Origin: VBDM01 sp963699535
GTDB taxonomy: Bacteria > Pseudomonadota > Gammaproteobacteria > Burkholderiales > SG8-39
NCBI GenBank assembly: GCA_963699535.1
Contig: CAVOUJ010000028.1
Span: 1 to 64,000, forward strand
Direction of reading: 5' to 3'
Length of the DNA stretch: 64,000 nucleotides
Positions within the stretch are counted from its first letter, which is position 1, and every line of letters begins with the position of its first letter. Positions 26,216 to 34,669 of the stretch are shown here, piece after piece. The position numbers and the translations under genes were made by a program. The notes beneath the pieces are model-generated. The model did no database searches, was not told the origin of the DNA, and worked only from the letters and a program-made list of their open reading frames with translations.

Positions 26216-28399
26216 CTAGCCGATCTTGAAGCCCGAGACCGACCCCTTGAGCTCCTTGGCGAGCTCCGCGAGCTGGCCGATCGACACTGCGGTGCGCTTC
26301 GTGCCCTCGGTGGTCTGCTGGGTAATGTTGAGAATGTCCTGCATGTTCTTGGCCACGTTGGTCGCCGATTTCGCCTGCTCCTCGGTCGTCGTCGTGATGC
26401 CCTCGATCAGCTGTGAGAGGCGCTGCGACACCACCCCGATCTCCGCGAGCGCCTGGCCCGCAGCGTCCGACAGCCGCGCGCCTTCGACCACGCCCTGAGT
26501 GCTCTTTTCCATCGCCGAGACCGCGTCCTGCGTATCCGTCTGAATGGTCTTCACGATCGCGCCGATCTGCTTGGTCGCCTCAGCGCTTCGTTCGGCCAGC
26601 CGCTGCACTTCTTCTGCGACCACGGTGAAGCCTCGTCCGGCCTCGCCCGCGGAGGCCGCCTGGATCGCGGCATTCAACGCGAGGACGTTCGTCTGCTCGG
26701 TGATGTCAGAGATCAGCTCGACGATCTCACCGATCTCCTGCGAGGATTCGCCCAGCCGCTTGATGCGCTTCGAGGTCTCCTGGATCTGCTCGCGGATCTC
26801 ATTCATGCCCGAGATCGAGTTCTGCACAGCCTGGGTTCCTTTTTGCGCTGCCGCGATCGACTGGCGCGCCACGTTGGCAGACTGAGAAGCGCTCATCGAC
26901 ATCTCGCCCATCGTCTTCGCCATGCCCACGACCGAGGCGCTCGTCTGGCGAATCTCGGCGGATTGCTTCTCCGCGGCGGCGAGCAGCTGCGCCGAGGTCT
27001 TCTGCGCGGACTCCGTTGCGGTCGTTACCTGCGCGGCGGCGGAGTTGATCCGGCCGACCAGGCCCCTCAGCTCGTCAATCGTGAAGTTGACCGAGTCGGC
27101 AATCGCTCCGGTAATCTCTTCGGTGACCGTCGCCTTGACCGTGAGATCGCCCTCGGCGAGGTTCCCCATCTCGTTCATCAGGCGCAGAATCGCGTCCTGG
27201 TTGGACCGGTTGGTGCGCTCGGTCTCGGCGCGCATGCGCTCGGACTCGTCGGCGCGCCGGCGGGTGTCGCCGAGGTACACCATCACGATCAGGCCGATCA
27301 CGCCGATGCCGGCGAGCACCAGGACTGCGAGCACGATGAAGTTCTGCGTTCGCCCCCCGAGCTCCTGGTCGTATACGTCGCTGAGTTTTTGGGAAGCCGC
27401 GAGCAACGCCTCGGAGTCGTCCACCACCCTGCGCCCGGCCTCTTTCGCGTTCACCAGAGCCTGGAGGTTTCCGAGAATCGAGGCCACCGCCGTCTGAAAC
27501 TCCTGGTAGGCCTTGTCCAGCTCGGCGAGCCTCGCCTGCTGCTCCGGGTCCTTCGCTGCGGCAACACGCAACACATCGCTGCCCTTGGTCAGGCCTTGGA
27601 GCAACTCGCGAAAGCTGGTCGTGTCCTTGCCCATCAGGAACGCCACTTCCGGGTCGATAACGTCGGCACCCAGCATGGCGTTCGCGTTCCTCGCGAGCCG
27701 CTGCGTCAACATGACGAGCTGTCCCGAGAGCGAGATCTCGCGAGCCGGCGCCTGGGACTGCAGCTTGAGCGCCTGTATCTGCTCGGCCAGATCAAGGAGG
27801 ACTGGGTTGTTCGCATTGATCAGCCGGACGGCGCTGGCAAGACCGATAAGGTTCTTCGACTCCTTGAGAACGAGCTGTACGCTGCGATCGGTCTTTTCCC
27901 ATTCCTTGGTCAGCGCGTCGAGTTGCGGTCTAGCCGCATCGGAGGTCGGCGGCAGGGAAACGTCACTGGCCTGCCCGCCATCCGCCAGCAGCTTCAGCGC
28001 CACCACGAACTCTTCGCGCGCCTGCTGCAGCTGCTTGAACGCATCGGGGCTGCCGATCAGTCCGGTCTGCGCTGCCTTGGCAATGCGCTGGCTCAACATG
28101 CGCATTTGCGCCGATGTGGACACGTACACGGTACCGTAGGTGGCCTCGCGGTTGTCCTTGAAAACGATGACTGCGGCGGCAATGAACAGCACCGCAAAGA
28201 GCGCGCCGAGGATCGTGTATTGCTGTCCGACGCGCATAGTGCCAAGCCCCAGCATGCGGCGCCTCGGCCCCTCGGCGACGGTGGTGGGACCCGGCGCGGG
28301 CCTGTTGGGCACGACCCGGGGCGTCCCCTTGGGAACGACTTTCGGCGCTGGCGTTGCCGGCAGTGCGTCTCTCTTGGTCGGCAGTCTGAGAAAAGCCAT
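26216..28399 (-). CDS. pilJ: PilJ, type IV pilus methyl-accepting chemoreceptor
   Basis: 727 residues. A Pro-rich cytoplasmic N-terminus (about 1-55) precedes membrane helix 1 (YTILGALFAVLFIAAAVIVF). The periplasmic region has two PilJ-type four-helix modules with the QMRMLSQRIAKAAQ and LVMLTQRLARNANAM repeats. Helix 2 is FIVLAVLVLAGIGVIGLIVM, followed by HAMP and the MCP signalling domain whose tip reads ITEQTNVLALNAAIQAASAG and EAGRGFTVVAEEVQRLAERS. PilJ senses surface or pilus-linked signals and controls ChpA. It lies 27 bp upstream of chpA; no pilK-like methyltransferase gene intervenes, unlike in Pseudomonas. Confidence 0.94.
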   Translation of the reverse strand: MAFLRLPTKRDALPATPAPKVVPKGTPRVVPNRPAPGPTTVAEGPRRRMLGLGTMRVGQQYTILGALFAVLFIAAAVIVFKDNREATYGTVYVSTSAQMRMLSQRIAKAAQTGLIGSPDAFKQLQQAREEFVVALKLLADGGQASDVSLPPTSDAARPQLDALTKEWEKTDRSVQLVLKESKNLIGLASAVRLINANNPVLLDLAEQIQALKLQSQAPAREISLSGQLVMLTQRLARNANAMLGADVIDPEVAFLMGKDTTSFRELLQGLTKGSDVLRVAAAKDPEQQARLAELDKAYQEFQTAVASILGNLQALVNAKEAGRRVVDDSEALLAASQKLSDVYDQELGGRTQNFIVLAVLVLAGIGVIGLIVMVYLGDTRRRADESERMRAETERTNRSNQDAILRLMNEMGNLAEGDLTVKATVTEEITGAIADSVNFTIDELRGLVGRINSAAAQVTTATESAQKTSAQLLAAAEKQSAEIRQTSASVVGMAKTMGEMSMSASQSANVARQSIAAAQKGTQAVQNSISGMNEIREQIQETSKRIKRLGESSQEIGEIVELISDITEQTNVLALNAAIQAASAGEAGRGFTVVAEEVQRLAERSAEATKQIGAIVKTIQTDTQDAVSAMEKSTQGVVEGARLSDAAGQALAEIGVVSQRLSQLIEGITTTTEEQAKSATNVAKNMQDILNITQQTTEGTKRTAVSIGQLAELAKELKGSVSGFKIG

Positions 28400-28420
28400 A
28401 GGTCTCTCCTGTTGCTCGCG

Positions 28421-28945
28421 TTACATTCGAGGCGCGCTCTGCGCCACATGCAGAAAATCGTCGTGCGCGACCAGTGAAGCCATGTCCAACTCGCGCCAGG
28501 TACGGCCGTCGCTGTCACGATAGGCGGTGCCGACCCATGCCCGGTCGGCGGGCTGCTCCGTCGCCTGCATGACTTGCACGTTCTTGAGCCCGTGCATTCG
28601 GCTGATCACGAGGCCGCTGAACGACTGGAAGCGCTCGGCTATGAGCAGAAGGCGGCATTCCGGGGTGCGCACTGTCGGCTCGCCTCCCATGAAGGCGGCA
28701 AAATCCACTGCGCTCGCCAGCACTCCGCGAATGTTCGCCATGCCCAAGTACCAGGGTTTTGTGAGCGGAACGCTCGATATGTCCGGAAGCGGCAGCATCT
28801 CCCCCGCGTCGTCGAGCTTGAGCAGCCAGAGGCGATTTCCGGCCTGCACACCCAGGCGAGAGGTCGGCTCGGTTTCGGCCTGTGCCTCGCGCAGTCTCTG
28901 CGCGAGCCCCTGCTGGAATTCCCGAAGACTGATCTGTTTCGCCAC
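28421..28945 (-). CDS. pilI: PilI, CheW-like adaptor of the Pil-Chp system
   Basis: 174 residues with one CheW-like fold: SRLGVQAGNRLWLLKLDDAG, KPWYLGMANIRGVLASAVDF and RLLLIAERFQSFSGLVISRM. It should couple PilJ to ChpA in the membrane array. The order pilG-pilH-pilI-pilJ-chpA is the classical one. It is 21 bp upstream of pilJ and 14 bp downstream of pilH. Complete, with no frame problems. Confidence 0.88.
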   Translation of the reverse strand: MAKQISLREFQQGLAQRLREAQAETEPTSRLGVQAGNRLWLLKLDDAGEMLPLPDISSVPLTKPWYLGMANIRGVLASAVDFAAFMGGEPTVRTPECRLLLIAERFQSFSGLVISRMHGLKNVQVMQATEQPADRAWVGTAYRDSDGRTWRELDMASLVAHDDFLHVAQSAPRM

Positions 28946-28959
28946 GGATCAGGGCCTGC

Positions 28960-29325
28960 CTATTTGAGCCCGGCAATTTTCGCCAAGAGCTCCTTGGCGT
29001 CAATCGGCTTCATCAGGTAGTCCTTGGCCCCCTGGCGCATGCCCCAGATCCTGTCGGTCTCCTGGTTCTTGCTCGTGACGACAATGACGGGTATGTGCTT
29101 GGTCGCCTCGTCGTGCGTGATGGCCCGGGTTGCCTGGTAGCCGTTGGTTCCCGGCATGACGACGTCCATCAAAATGAGGTCGGGGTTCTCGGATTTTGAT
29201 TTTGCGATCCCCTCGTCTCCGTTTTCCGCGGTCACGCATTGGTAGCCTTGCTTGGACAGCGTTTCCATGAAGAACTGCCTATCGGACGGCGAGTCATCCA
29301 CGATCAGAATCTTCTTTATCGGCAT
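28960..29325 (-). CDS. pilH: PilH, CheY-like response regulator
   Basis: 121 residues, one receiver domain. The acidic pair lies in ILIVDDSPSDRQFFMETLSK, the phosphoacceptor Asp in PDLILMDVVMPGTNGYQATR, the Thr in IPVIVVTSKNQETDRIWGMR and the Lys in GAKDYLMKPIDAKELLAKIA. In Pseudomonas PilH is thought to modulate PilT/PilU action and to drain phosphate from ChpA. ATG 29325 is preceded by a strong TGAGGAGG site; the frame upstream overlaps pilG and has no family similarity. It follows pilG by 10 bp. Confidence 0.92.
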   Translation of the reverse strand: MPIKKILIVDDSPSDRQFFMETLSKQGYQCVTAENGDEGIAKSKSENPDLILMDVVMPGTNGYQATRAITHDEATKHIPVIVVTSKNQETDRIWGMRQGAKDYLMKPIDAKELLAKIAGLK

Positions 29326-29335
29326 GCAAACCTCC

Positions 29336-29743
29336 TCAAGCGGAACGAACCGGCGCGTGAGCGCCAATGGTTTTGAGCAGACTGTCCTTCGTAAAGGGCT
29401 TGGTCAGGTACTCGTCCGAACCGACCATTCGGCCACGGGCCCGATCGAACAAGCCGTCCTTCGACGAAAGCACGATCACGGGCGTGTTGGCAAACCGCGT
29501 GTTCTTCTTGATCAGGGCGCAGGTCTGGTAGCCGTCCAGGCGCGGCATCATGATGTCCACGAAGATGATGTCGGGCTGGTGATCGGTGATCTTCGCGAGG
29601 GCATCGAATCCGTCTTCTGCGAGTATCACCGTGCAGCCGGCCTGAACCAGGAAAATCTCCGCGCTGCGGCGGATGGTGTTCGAATCGTCGATCACCATCA
29701 CCTTGACGCCAGAAAGATTTGCGGCTGGGTTCAAGCTTTCCAC
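29336..29743 (-). CDS. pilG: PilG, CheY-like response regulator
   Basis: About 135 residues, one receiver domain: VKVMVIDDSNTIRRSAEIFL, PDIIFVDIMMPRLDGYQTCA with the phosphoacceptor Asp, TPVIVLSSKDGLFDRARGRM, and SDEYLTKPFTKDSLLKTI. PilG promotes pilus extension through PilB regulators and cAMP in relatives. No ATG is available at the start. I chose GTG at 29743, 9 nt after GGAGGA; TTG at 29770 would add nine residues. It is first in the pilGHIJ-chpA operon, with a candidate promoter about 70 bp upstream. Confidence 0.9.
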   Translation of the reverse strand: MESLNPAANLSGVKVMVIDDSNTIRRSAEIFLVQAGCTVILAEDGFDALAKITDHQPDIIFVDIMMPRLDGYQTCALIKKNTRFANTPVIVLSSKDGLFDRARGRMVGSDEYLTKPFTKDSLLKTIGAHAPVRSA

Positions 29744-29814
29744 TCCAGGAACTCCTCCGTCCTCCGACAACTCCGTCGGACTCTACTTCGAGCGTCCCCA
29801 CCCTACCCGTCTAG

Positions 29815-29842
29815 ACTATACAACGAAATCCTGTCAAAACAA
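29815..29842 (-). promoter_or_regulatory. Candidate sigma70 promoter for the pilGHIJ-chpA operon
   Basis: On the minus strand TTGTTT (29837-29842) and TATAGT (29815-29820) are 16 bp apart, about 75 bp before the pilG start. TTGACA also occurs nearby but at an unsuitable distance from TATAGT. No other good hexamer pair was seen between pilG and the rubredoxin gene. Confidence 0.4.
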
Positions 29843-29939
29843 AGCCTTGTAGGAAAGATTTCAGAACTATTATCAGGGTGGGCGCGCGCAGGGGTACTGG
29901 ACACGCAGGATCCAGGACAAAGCAGGAGACGTGCCTGAT

Positions 29940-30122
29940 TTACAGGGTGACCATCTCGAAGTCCTCTTTTCGAGCCCCGCACTCAGGGCAGGTCCAGTTC
30001 ATGGGGATGTCCGGCCACAACGTTCCGGGCGCGATCCCTTCCTCGGGCAGTCCCGCGGCTTCGTCGTAGACGAAGCCGCAGATCAGACACATCCAAGTCT
30101 TGAATTCTTGCTTTTCCGTCAT
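29940..30122 (-). CDS. Rubredoxin
   Basis: 60 residues with the two knuckles that hold one iron: MCLICGFVYDEAAGLPEEGI and NWTCPECGARKEDFEMVTL. The spacing between the CxxCG pairs and the aromatic positions Trp, Tyr and Phe are those of normal rubredoxins. It is a small cytoplasmic electron carrier, partner unknown here. ATG at 30122 (MTEKQEFKTW) was chosen because upstream codons are Arg/Pro-rich and unlike the family. Divergent from thiD, with 83 bp between starts, the usual arrangement in betaproteobacteria. Confidence 0.95.
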   Translation of the reverse strand: MTEKQEFKTWMCLICGFVYDEAAGLPEEGIAPGTLWPDIPMNWTCPECGARKEDFEMVTL

Positions 30123-30205
30123 CGGGTTGGCATGGGTTACAATGGGCCGCCGCATCTTACCCCGGCCGGCGAGCTGCCCGCCAGCAGCCACCAACCTGCC
30201 CTGCC

Positions 30206-31045
30206 ATGGCCTCGCCCTCCCTTCCCCCCATCGTGCTCGCTTTTGCCGCCTCCGACCCGACCGGGGGTGCGGGGATCCAGGCGGACCTGCTGACCCTCTC
30301 GTCGATGGGTTGTCATGCGCTTTCTGTCGTGACTGCAATCACGATTCAGGACACGGCCGGGGTGGAGAATCTGCAGGCGATCGACTCGGACTGGGTCGCG
30401 GACCAGGCGCGGCTGGTGCTTGAGGATATGCAGGTCGCCGCATTCAAGATCGGACTGGTCGGAAGCATAGAGAACGTCGCGGCAATCGCCGAGGTCGTTT
30501 CCGACTATCCCGACGTGCCCCTCGTCTTCGACCCGGTGCTTGCCTCGGGTCGCGGCGACGAGCTCGCCACCGAGGACATGATCTCCGCGATGTGCGAACT
30601 GCTCTTGCCCCAAACGACGATTCTCACTCCGAACAGCCGCGAGGCCCGGCGCCTCGCCCAGACCGATGGCGAAGAGGAAGAGGAGCTCACCTTGCCCGGG
30701 GCCGCCGAGAAGCTTATCGGATTGGGCTGCGAATACGTGCTGATCACGGGTACGCACGAGAACACGCCGAAGGTGGTCAACACCCTTTACGGACAGGAGG
30801 GTGTCGTGCGCTCGGACAGCTGGGAGAGGCTGGCAGGAAGTTATCATGGCTCGGGCTGCACACTGGCCGCGGCAATCGCGGCGACGCTCGCCAACGGCAT
30901 CGAGCTGCCCCAAGCCGTCCACGAAGCCCAGGAGTACACCTGGCAGACCTTGAACGCAGGTTTCCGTCCCGGCATGGGGCAGTACATCCCGGATCGGTTT
31001 TTTTGGGCGCGGGAAATGGATGAACCGGGCGCAGGCAAGCCTTAG
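30206..31045 (+). CDS. thiD: Hydroxymethylpyrimidine/phosphomethylpyrimidine kinase
   Basis: 279 residues of the ribokinase-like ThiD family. ThiD phosphorylates HMP and HMP-P to HMP-PP for thiamine. Motifs: the N-terminal FAASDPTGGAGIQADLLTLS, the pyrimidine site VVTAITIQDTAGVENLQAID, the middle PLVFDPVLASGRGDELATED, and the anion hole with catalytic residue GSYHGSGCTLAAAIAATLAN. The stop overlaps thiE by 26 bp. No TPP riboswitch was seen in the short leader. Confidence 0.93.
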   Translation: MASPSLPPIVLAFAASDPTGGAGIQADLLTLSSMGCHALSVVTAITIQDTAGVENLQAIDSDWVADQARLVLEDMQVAAFKIGLVGSIENVAAIAEVVSDYPDVPLVFDPVLASGRGDELATEDMISAMCELLLPQTTILTPNSREARRLAQTDGEEEEELTLPGAAEKLIGLGCEYVLITGTHENTPKVVNTLYGQEGVVRSDSWERLAGSYHGSGCTLAAAIAATLANGIELPQAVHEAQEYTWQTLNAGFRPGMGQYIPDRFFWAREMDEPGAGKP

Positions 31046-31691
31046 GCAGCTCGGCGATGTGTCAACCCGGGTTCGCCGGCTGTATGCCGTAACGCCCGAG
31101 GAGCCCGACACTGAGGTGCTCGCGCAAAAGGTGCGCGAGGCGCTTCTTGGCGGTGCATGCTTGGTGCAATACCGCAACAAGTCCGGAACGAGCGAGCTGC
31201 GGCGCGAACAGAGCGCCGCTCTGCTCGCGCTATGCCGCTCGGCGGGCGCTCCGCTCATCGTCAACGACGATCTCGAGCTGGCGCTCGCGATCGGGGCGGA
31301 CGGCTTGCACCTCGGCCGCGAGGACATTTCCATCGGAGCTGCGCGCAAAAGGCTCGGTGACGCCATGCTGCTCGGGGCTTCCTGTTACGACCGGCTCGAG
31401 CTTGCTCTCGCTGCGCGCGATGCGGGCGCGGACTATGTCGCGTTCGGCAGCGCTTTCCCCTCGACCACCAAGCCCGACGCACCGCGCGCTTCGTCCACGC
31501 TGTATCGCGAGGCGAAGTTGCGCCTGAATTCCCCGATCGTCGCAATCGGAGGCATCACATTGGAGAACGCGCAGACGCTGATCGCCGCGGGGGTCGACGC
31601 CGTTGCCGTAATCAGCGCGCTGTTCGACGCACCCGACATCGCTGCGGCCGCGCACGGTTTCGATCGCCTATTTGACAACAAGAATCCATGA
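31020..31691 (+). CDS. thiE: Thiamine phosphate synthase
   Basis: 223 residues, TIM-barrel. It joins HMP-PP and the thiazole phosphate to thiamine monophosphate. Motifs include GGACLVQYRNKSGTSELRRE for the pyrimidine pyrophosphate, PLIVNDDLELALAIGADGLH with the Mg2+ Asp, LGREDISI, YVAFGSAFPSTTKPDAPRAS and the C-terminal phosphate loop VAIGGITLENAQTLIAAGVD. The first 20 residues before RLYAVTPEEP may be longer than needed. It overlaps hemL by 4 bp (ATGA), so thiD-thiE-hemL are translationally linked. Confidence 0.92.
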   Translation: MNRAQASLRQLGDVSTRVRRLYAVTPEEPDTEVLAQKVREALLGGACLVQYRNKSGTSELRREQSAALLALCRSAGAPLIVNDDLELALAIGADGLHLGREDISIGAARKRLGDAMLLGASCYDRLELALAARDAGADYVAFGSAFPSTTKPDAPRASSTLYREAKLRLNSPIVAIGGITLENAQTLIAAGVDAVAVISALFDAPDIAAAAHGFDRLFDNKNP

Positions 31692-32968
31692 CCAAGAACG
31701 AATCCCTGTTTGTCCGCTCGCAGAGGACTATTCCCGGAGGAGTCAATTCGCCGGTGCGCGCGTTTCGGGCCGTGGGGGGCACGCCCCGATTCGTCGTGCG
31801 CGGCGAGGGCAGTCGCATCTGGGATGCCGATGGTCGCGAATACCTCGACTATGTCGGCTCTTGGGGGCCGCTCGTGCTCGGACACGCCGAGCCCGATGTC
31901 GTCGCGGCAGTGCGTGAAGCGGCGGGCCGTGGACTTTCCTTCGGCGCGCCGACCGAACTCGAGGCCGAGATGGCCGAGGCGCTTACGCGACTCGTTCCGG
32001 GGATGGAACTGGTGCGCCTGGTGAACTCGGGGACCGAGGCCACCATGTCGGCGTTGCGGCTCGCACGCGGCTTCACCGGCCGCAGCCGCATCGTCAAGTT
32101 CGAAGGCTGCTATCACGGCCACGCCGACGGCCTGCTCGTCAAGGCGGGCTCCGGCGCCCTCACTTTGGGCAATCCGACCTCGGCCGGCGTGACGGCAGAG
32201 ACCGCGGCGCAAACGCTGGTGCTTGACTACAATGATCTCGCGCAACTCGATGCGGCATTCGACCGGTCGGGCGACTCCATTGCCTGCGTCATTGTCGAGC
32301 CCGTCGCTGGCAACATGAACCTCGTCGAGCCGCGAGCGGGATTCCTCCAGCGGTTGCGCGATTTGTGCACCCGGCACGGGGCAGTGCTGATTTTCGACGA
32401 GGTCATGACGGGATTCCGTGTCGGGCTGCAGGGCGCGCAGGGACTGTACGGCGTGCAGGCAGACCTCGTCACGCTCGGCAAGGTGATCGGGGGCGGGATG
32501 CCCGTCGGGGCCTTCGGCGGCCGCCGCGACATCATGGAGAGAATCGCTCCGCTCGGTCCCGTGTACCAGGCAGGAACGCTCTCGGGCAATCCGCTCGCCG
32601 TTGCCGCAGGACTCGCGACCTTGAAAAAGCTTCAGGCCCCGGGTTTCTACGATCGCCTCGCCAAGACGACGCGCTCGCTTTGCGACGGCCTCGCCGGGGC
32701 AGCGCTCAAGCGCGGGCTCGAGTTCTCCGCCAAGTCGGTCGGAGGCATGTTTGGCCTCTACTTCCGCGCCACGGCGCCTTCGAGCTATGCAGAAGTATTG
32801 GAATGCGACAAGGAAAGGTTCAAGCGGTTTTTCCACGGAATGCTGGAGCGGGGCGTATACCTCGCTCCGTCGGCGTACGAAGCCGGTTTCGTATCCGCAG
32901 CGCATACCAGTGCCGACATCGCTGCCACAGTTTCGGCGGCGGACAGCGTGTTCGCCCGCCTGAGCTGA
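31688..32968 (+). CDS. hemL: Glutamate-1-semialdehyde 2,1-aminomutase
   Basis: 426 residues, normal for HemL. Makes 5-aminolevulinate from glutamate-1-semialdehyde in the C5 haem pathway. Fold-type I PLP enzyme: substrate gate IPGGVNSPVRAFRAVGGTPR, PLP contacts NSGTEATMSALRLARGFTGR and FEGCYHGHADGLLVKAGSGA, the Asp in GAVLIFDEVMTGFRV, and the Schiff-base Lys in LVTLGKVIGGGMPVGAFGGR. It starts within the thiE stop and is followed by a hairpin. Confidence 0.95.
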   Translation: MTKNESLFVRSQRTIPGGVNSPVRAFRAVGGTPRFVVRGEGSRIWDADGREYLDYVGSWGPLVLGHAEPDVVAAVREAAGRGLSFGAPTELEAEMAEALTRLVPGMELVRLVNSGTEATMSALRLARGFTGRSRIVKFEGCYHGHADGLLVKAGSGALTLGNPTSAGVTAETAAQTLVLDYNDLAQLDAAFDRSGDSIACVIVEPVAGNMNLVEPRAGFLQRLRDLCTRHGAVLIFDEVMTGFRVGLQGAQGLYGVQADLVTLGKVIGGGMPVGAFGGRRDIMERIAPLGPVYQAGTLSGNPLAVAAGLATLKKLQAPGFYDRLAKTTRSLCDGLAGAALKRGLEFSAKSVGGMFGLYFRATAPSSYAEVLECDKERFKRFFHGMLERGVYLAPSAYEAGFVSAAHTSADIAATVSAADSVFARLS

Positions 32969-32998
32969 GACCCGCTGGACGAGCAGCGCCGACGGGTC
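32969..32998. terminator. Hairpin between convergent hemL and mgtE
   Basis: GACCCG (32969-32974) pairs with CGGGTC (32993-32998), and an inner GCTG/CAGC pair can extend the stem. It begins at the hemL stop and lies 17 bp from the mgtE stop, the right place for a bidirectional terminator. There is no T-run on either side, so strength is doubtful. Confidence 0.35.
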
Positions 32999-33014
32999 CA
33001 AACCTCAAGCGAGG

Positions 33015-34454
33015 TCACACCAGGAAGATCGTCGCCAACCCGAGGAAAATGAAGAACCCGCCGCTGTCGGTGATCGCCGTGATCATGACCGAGGAGCCGA
33101 GAGCGGGATCGCGCCCGAAGCGCATCAAAGTGAGCGGAATGAGCACCCCGGCGGTCGCGGCAAGCGCGAGGTTGAGCGTCATCGCGGCGGTCATCACCAG
33201 GCCCAGCGACACCTTGTGGTAGAGCCAGTACGCGACGAGCCCGAGGGCGCTGCCCCAGATAAGGCCGTTCAGCAATGACACGACCAGCTCCTTCGCGATC
33301 AGTTTTTTCGCGTGATGCCTCTGCACCTGTCCGAGGGCTACCGAGCGCACGATCAGGGTGATGGTCTGGTTGCCCGAGTTCCCGCCTATGCCGGCCACGA
33401 TCGGCATCAACGCGGCGAGCGCGACGAGCCTTTCGATGGAGTGTTCGAACGCCCCGATCACGCGTGAAGCGACAAGGGCGGTGACAAGATTGATGGCCAA
33501 CCACCACCAGCGGTTCTTCACGCTCGCCCAGACCGGCGCGAATACGTCCTCCTCTTCGCGCAGCCCGGCTTGGGTCAGGAGCTCGCTCTCGCTCTTGCTC
33601 CGAATGAAATCGACCACTTTGTCTACCGTTACTCGGCCAACCAATTTCCCCTGCTGGTCCACCACTGGTGCTGATACCAGACCGTAACGTTCGAAGGCCG
33701 TGGCGGCGTCCTGGGCCTTGTCGGCCGGTTGCAGTGTGACGACCTCGCCCGCCATCACTCTTCCGACGTTGTGCTCGAGCTCGGAGACGATCAGCCTCGA
33801 GAGCGGCAGGACCCCCTTCAGGTGCTCGTCGCGGTCGACCACGAAGATTTGGTCTGTGTGGTGCGGCAGTGCGTCGAAGCGGCGCAGATAGCGCGTGACG
33901 GTGTCGACCCTGGTGTCCTCGCGCACGCTCACGACGTCGAAGTCCATCAATGCGCCGACTGCGTCCTCGGGATAGGACATTGCTGCGCGCAGCTGCTCGC
34001 GCTCCTCGACCGGCAGCGCCTGGAAGACGTCCTGTATGACGTCCTGAGGCAGATCCGGGGCGAGGTCGGCGATCTCGTCCGCCTCGAGTTGCTCGGCCGC
34101 TGCGACGAGTTCCTGGGAATCCATGCTGCGGATGAGGGTCTCGCGCACCGCATCCGAGGCTTCGAGGAGGATTTCGCCGTTGCGCTCCGCCTTGACGAGA
34201 TTCCAGACGGCAAGCCGATCCTCAAGCGGCAGCGATTCGAGCACGTACGCGATATCGGCCGGATGCATGGAATCGAGCTTGGCCTGCAGCTCGGCGTAGT
34301 TCTGCCCGATGGCCGCGGGTCCAGCCGGCTCGCGTGGTTCTGCCTCCCGGGGCTCGGCCTCGGAGTCGGAGTAATGGCCCAGAAGCTGCTGGATATCGCG
34401 CAGGTCGGCCTTGAGGTCCTCGAGCTCCTTCTTTGGGCTGAGGGTGCTGATCAT
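33015..34454 (-). CDS. mgtE: MgtE magnesium transporter
   Basis: 479 residues. The cytoplasmic N domain (about 50-150) has HPADIAYVLESLPLEDRLAV and ADLAPDLPQDVIQDVFQALP; then two CBS domains (FDVVSVREDTRVDTVTRYLR; LQPADKAQDAATAFERYGLV) and the plug helix RSKSESELLTQAGLREEEDV. The five-helix pore follows with VALAALMPIVAGIGGNSGNQ, the signature that lines the Mg2+ path. Mg2+ gates the channel closed through the CBS/N domains. Convergent with hemL. Confidence 0.94.
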   Translation of the reverse strand: MISTLSPKKELEDLKADLRDIQQLLGHYSDSEAEPREAEPREPAGPAAIGQNYAELQAKLDSMHPADIAYVLESLPLEDRLAVWNLVKAERNGEILLEASDAVRETLIRSMDSQELVAAAEQLEADEIADLAPDLPQDVIQDVFQALPVEEREQLRAAMSYPEDAVGALMDFDVVSVREDTRVDTVTRYLRRFDALPHHTDQIFVVDRDEHLKGVLPLSRLIVSELEHNVGRVMAGEVVTLQPADKAQDAATAFERYGLVSAPVVDQQGKLVGRVTVDKVVDFIRSKSESELLTQAGLREEEDVFAPVWASVKNRWWWLAINLVTALVASRVIGAFEHSIERLVALAALMPIVAGIGGNSGNQTITLIVRSVALGQVQRHHAKKLIAKELVVSLLNGLIWGSALGLVAYWLYHKVSLGLVMTAAMTLNLALAATAGVLIPLTLMRFGRDPALGSSVMITAITDSGGFFIFLGLATIFLV

Positions 34455-34669
34455 GCGCGCCGACCCTTCGACTCGAATTGCGCTCCGCGTGGTGCCGCAG
34501 AACGCGCCGCGCCGCGCGCGGCTGAAGCGATTCTAGCAGCGGCATGTATCATGGCGGAAGAAAAACTCGCCGGTCGGTAGCCGCTGCGCGAGCTCTTGGG
34601 ATCGCGCCACACTCGGCAGGGGAGCCGCGGCGGTTCATTCACGGCCCCGGAAAGGTGGCCCGAATTGAC

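Noticed and set aside
26843..28477. Plus-strand ORF of 544 codons
   Set aside because: Antisense shadow of pilJ, with the same low-information composition.
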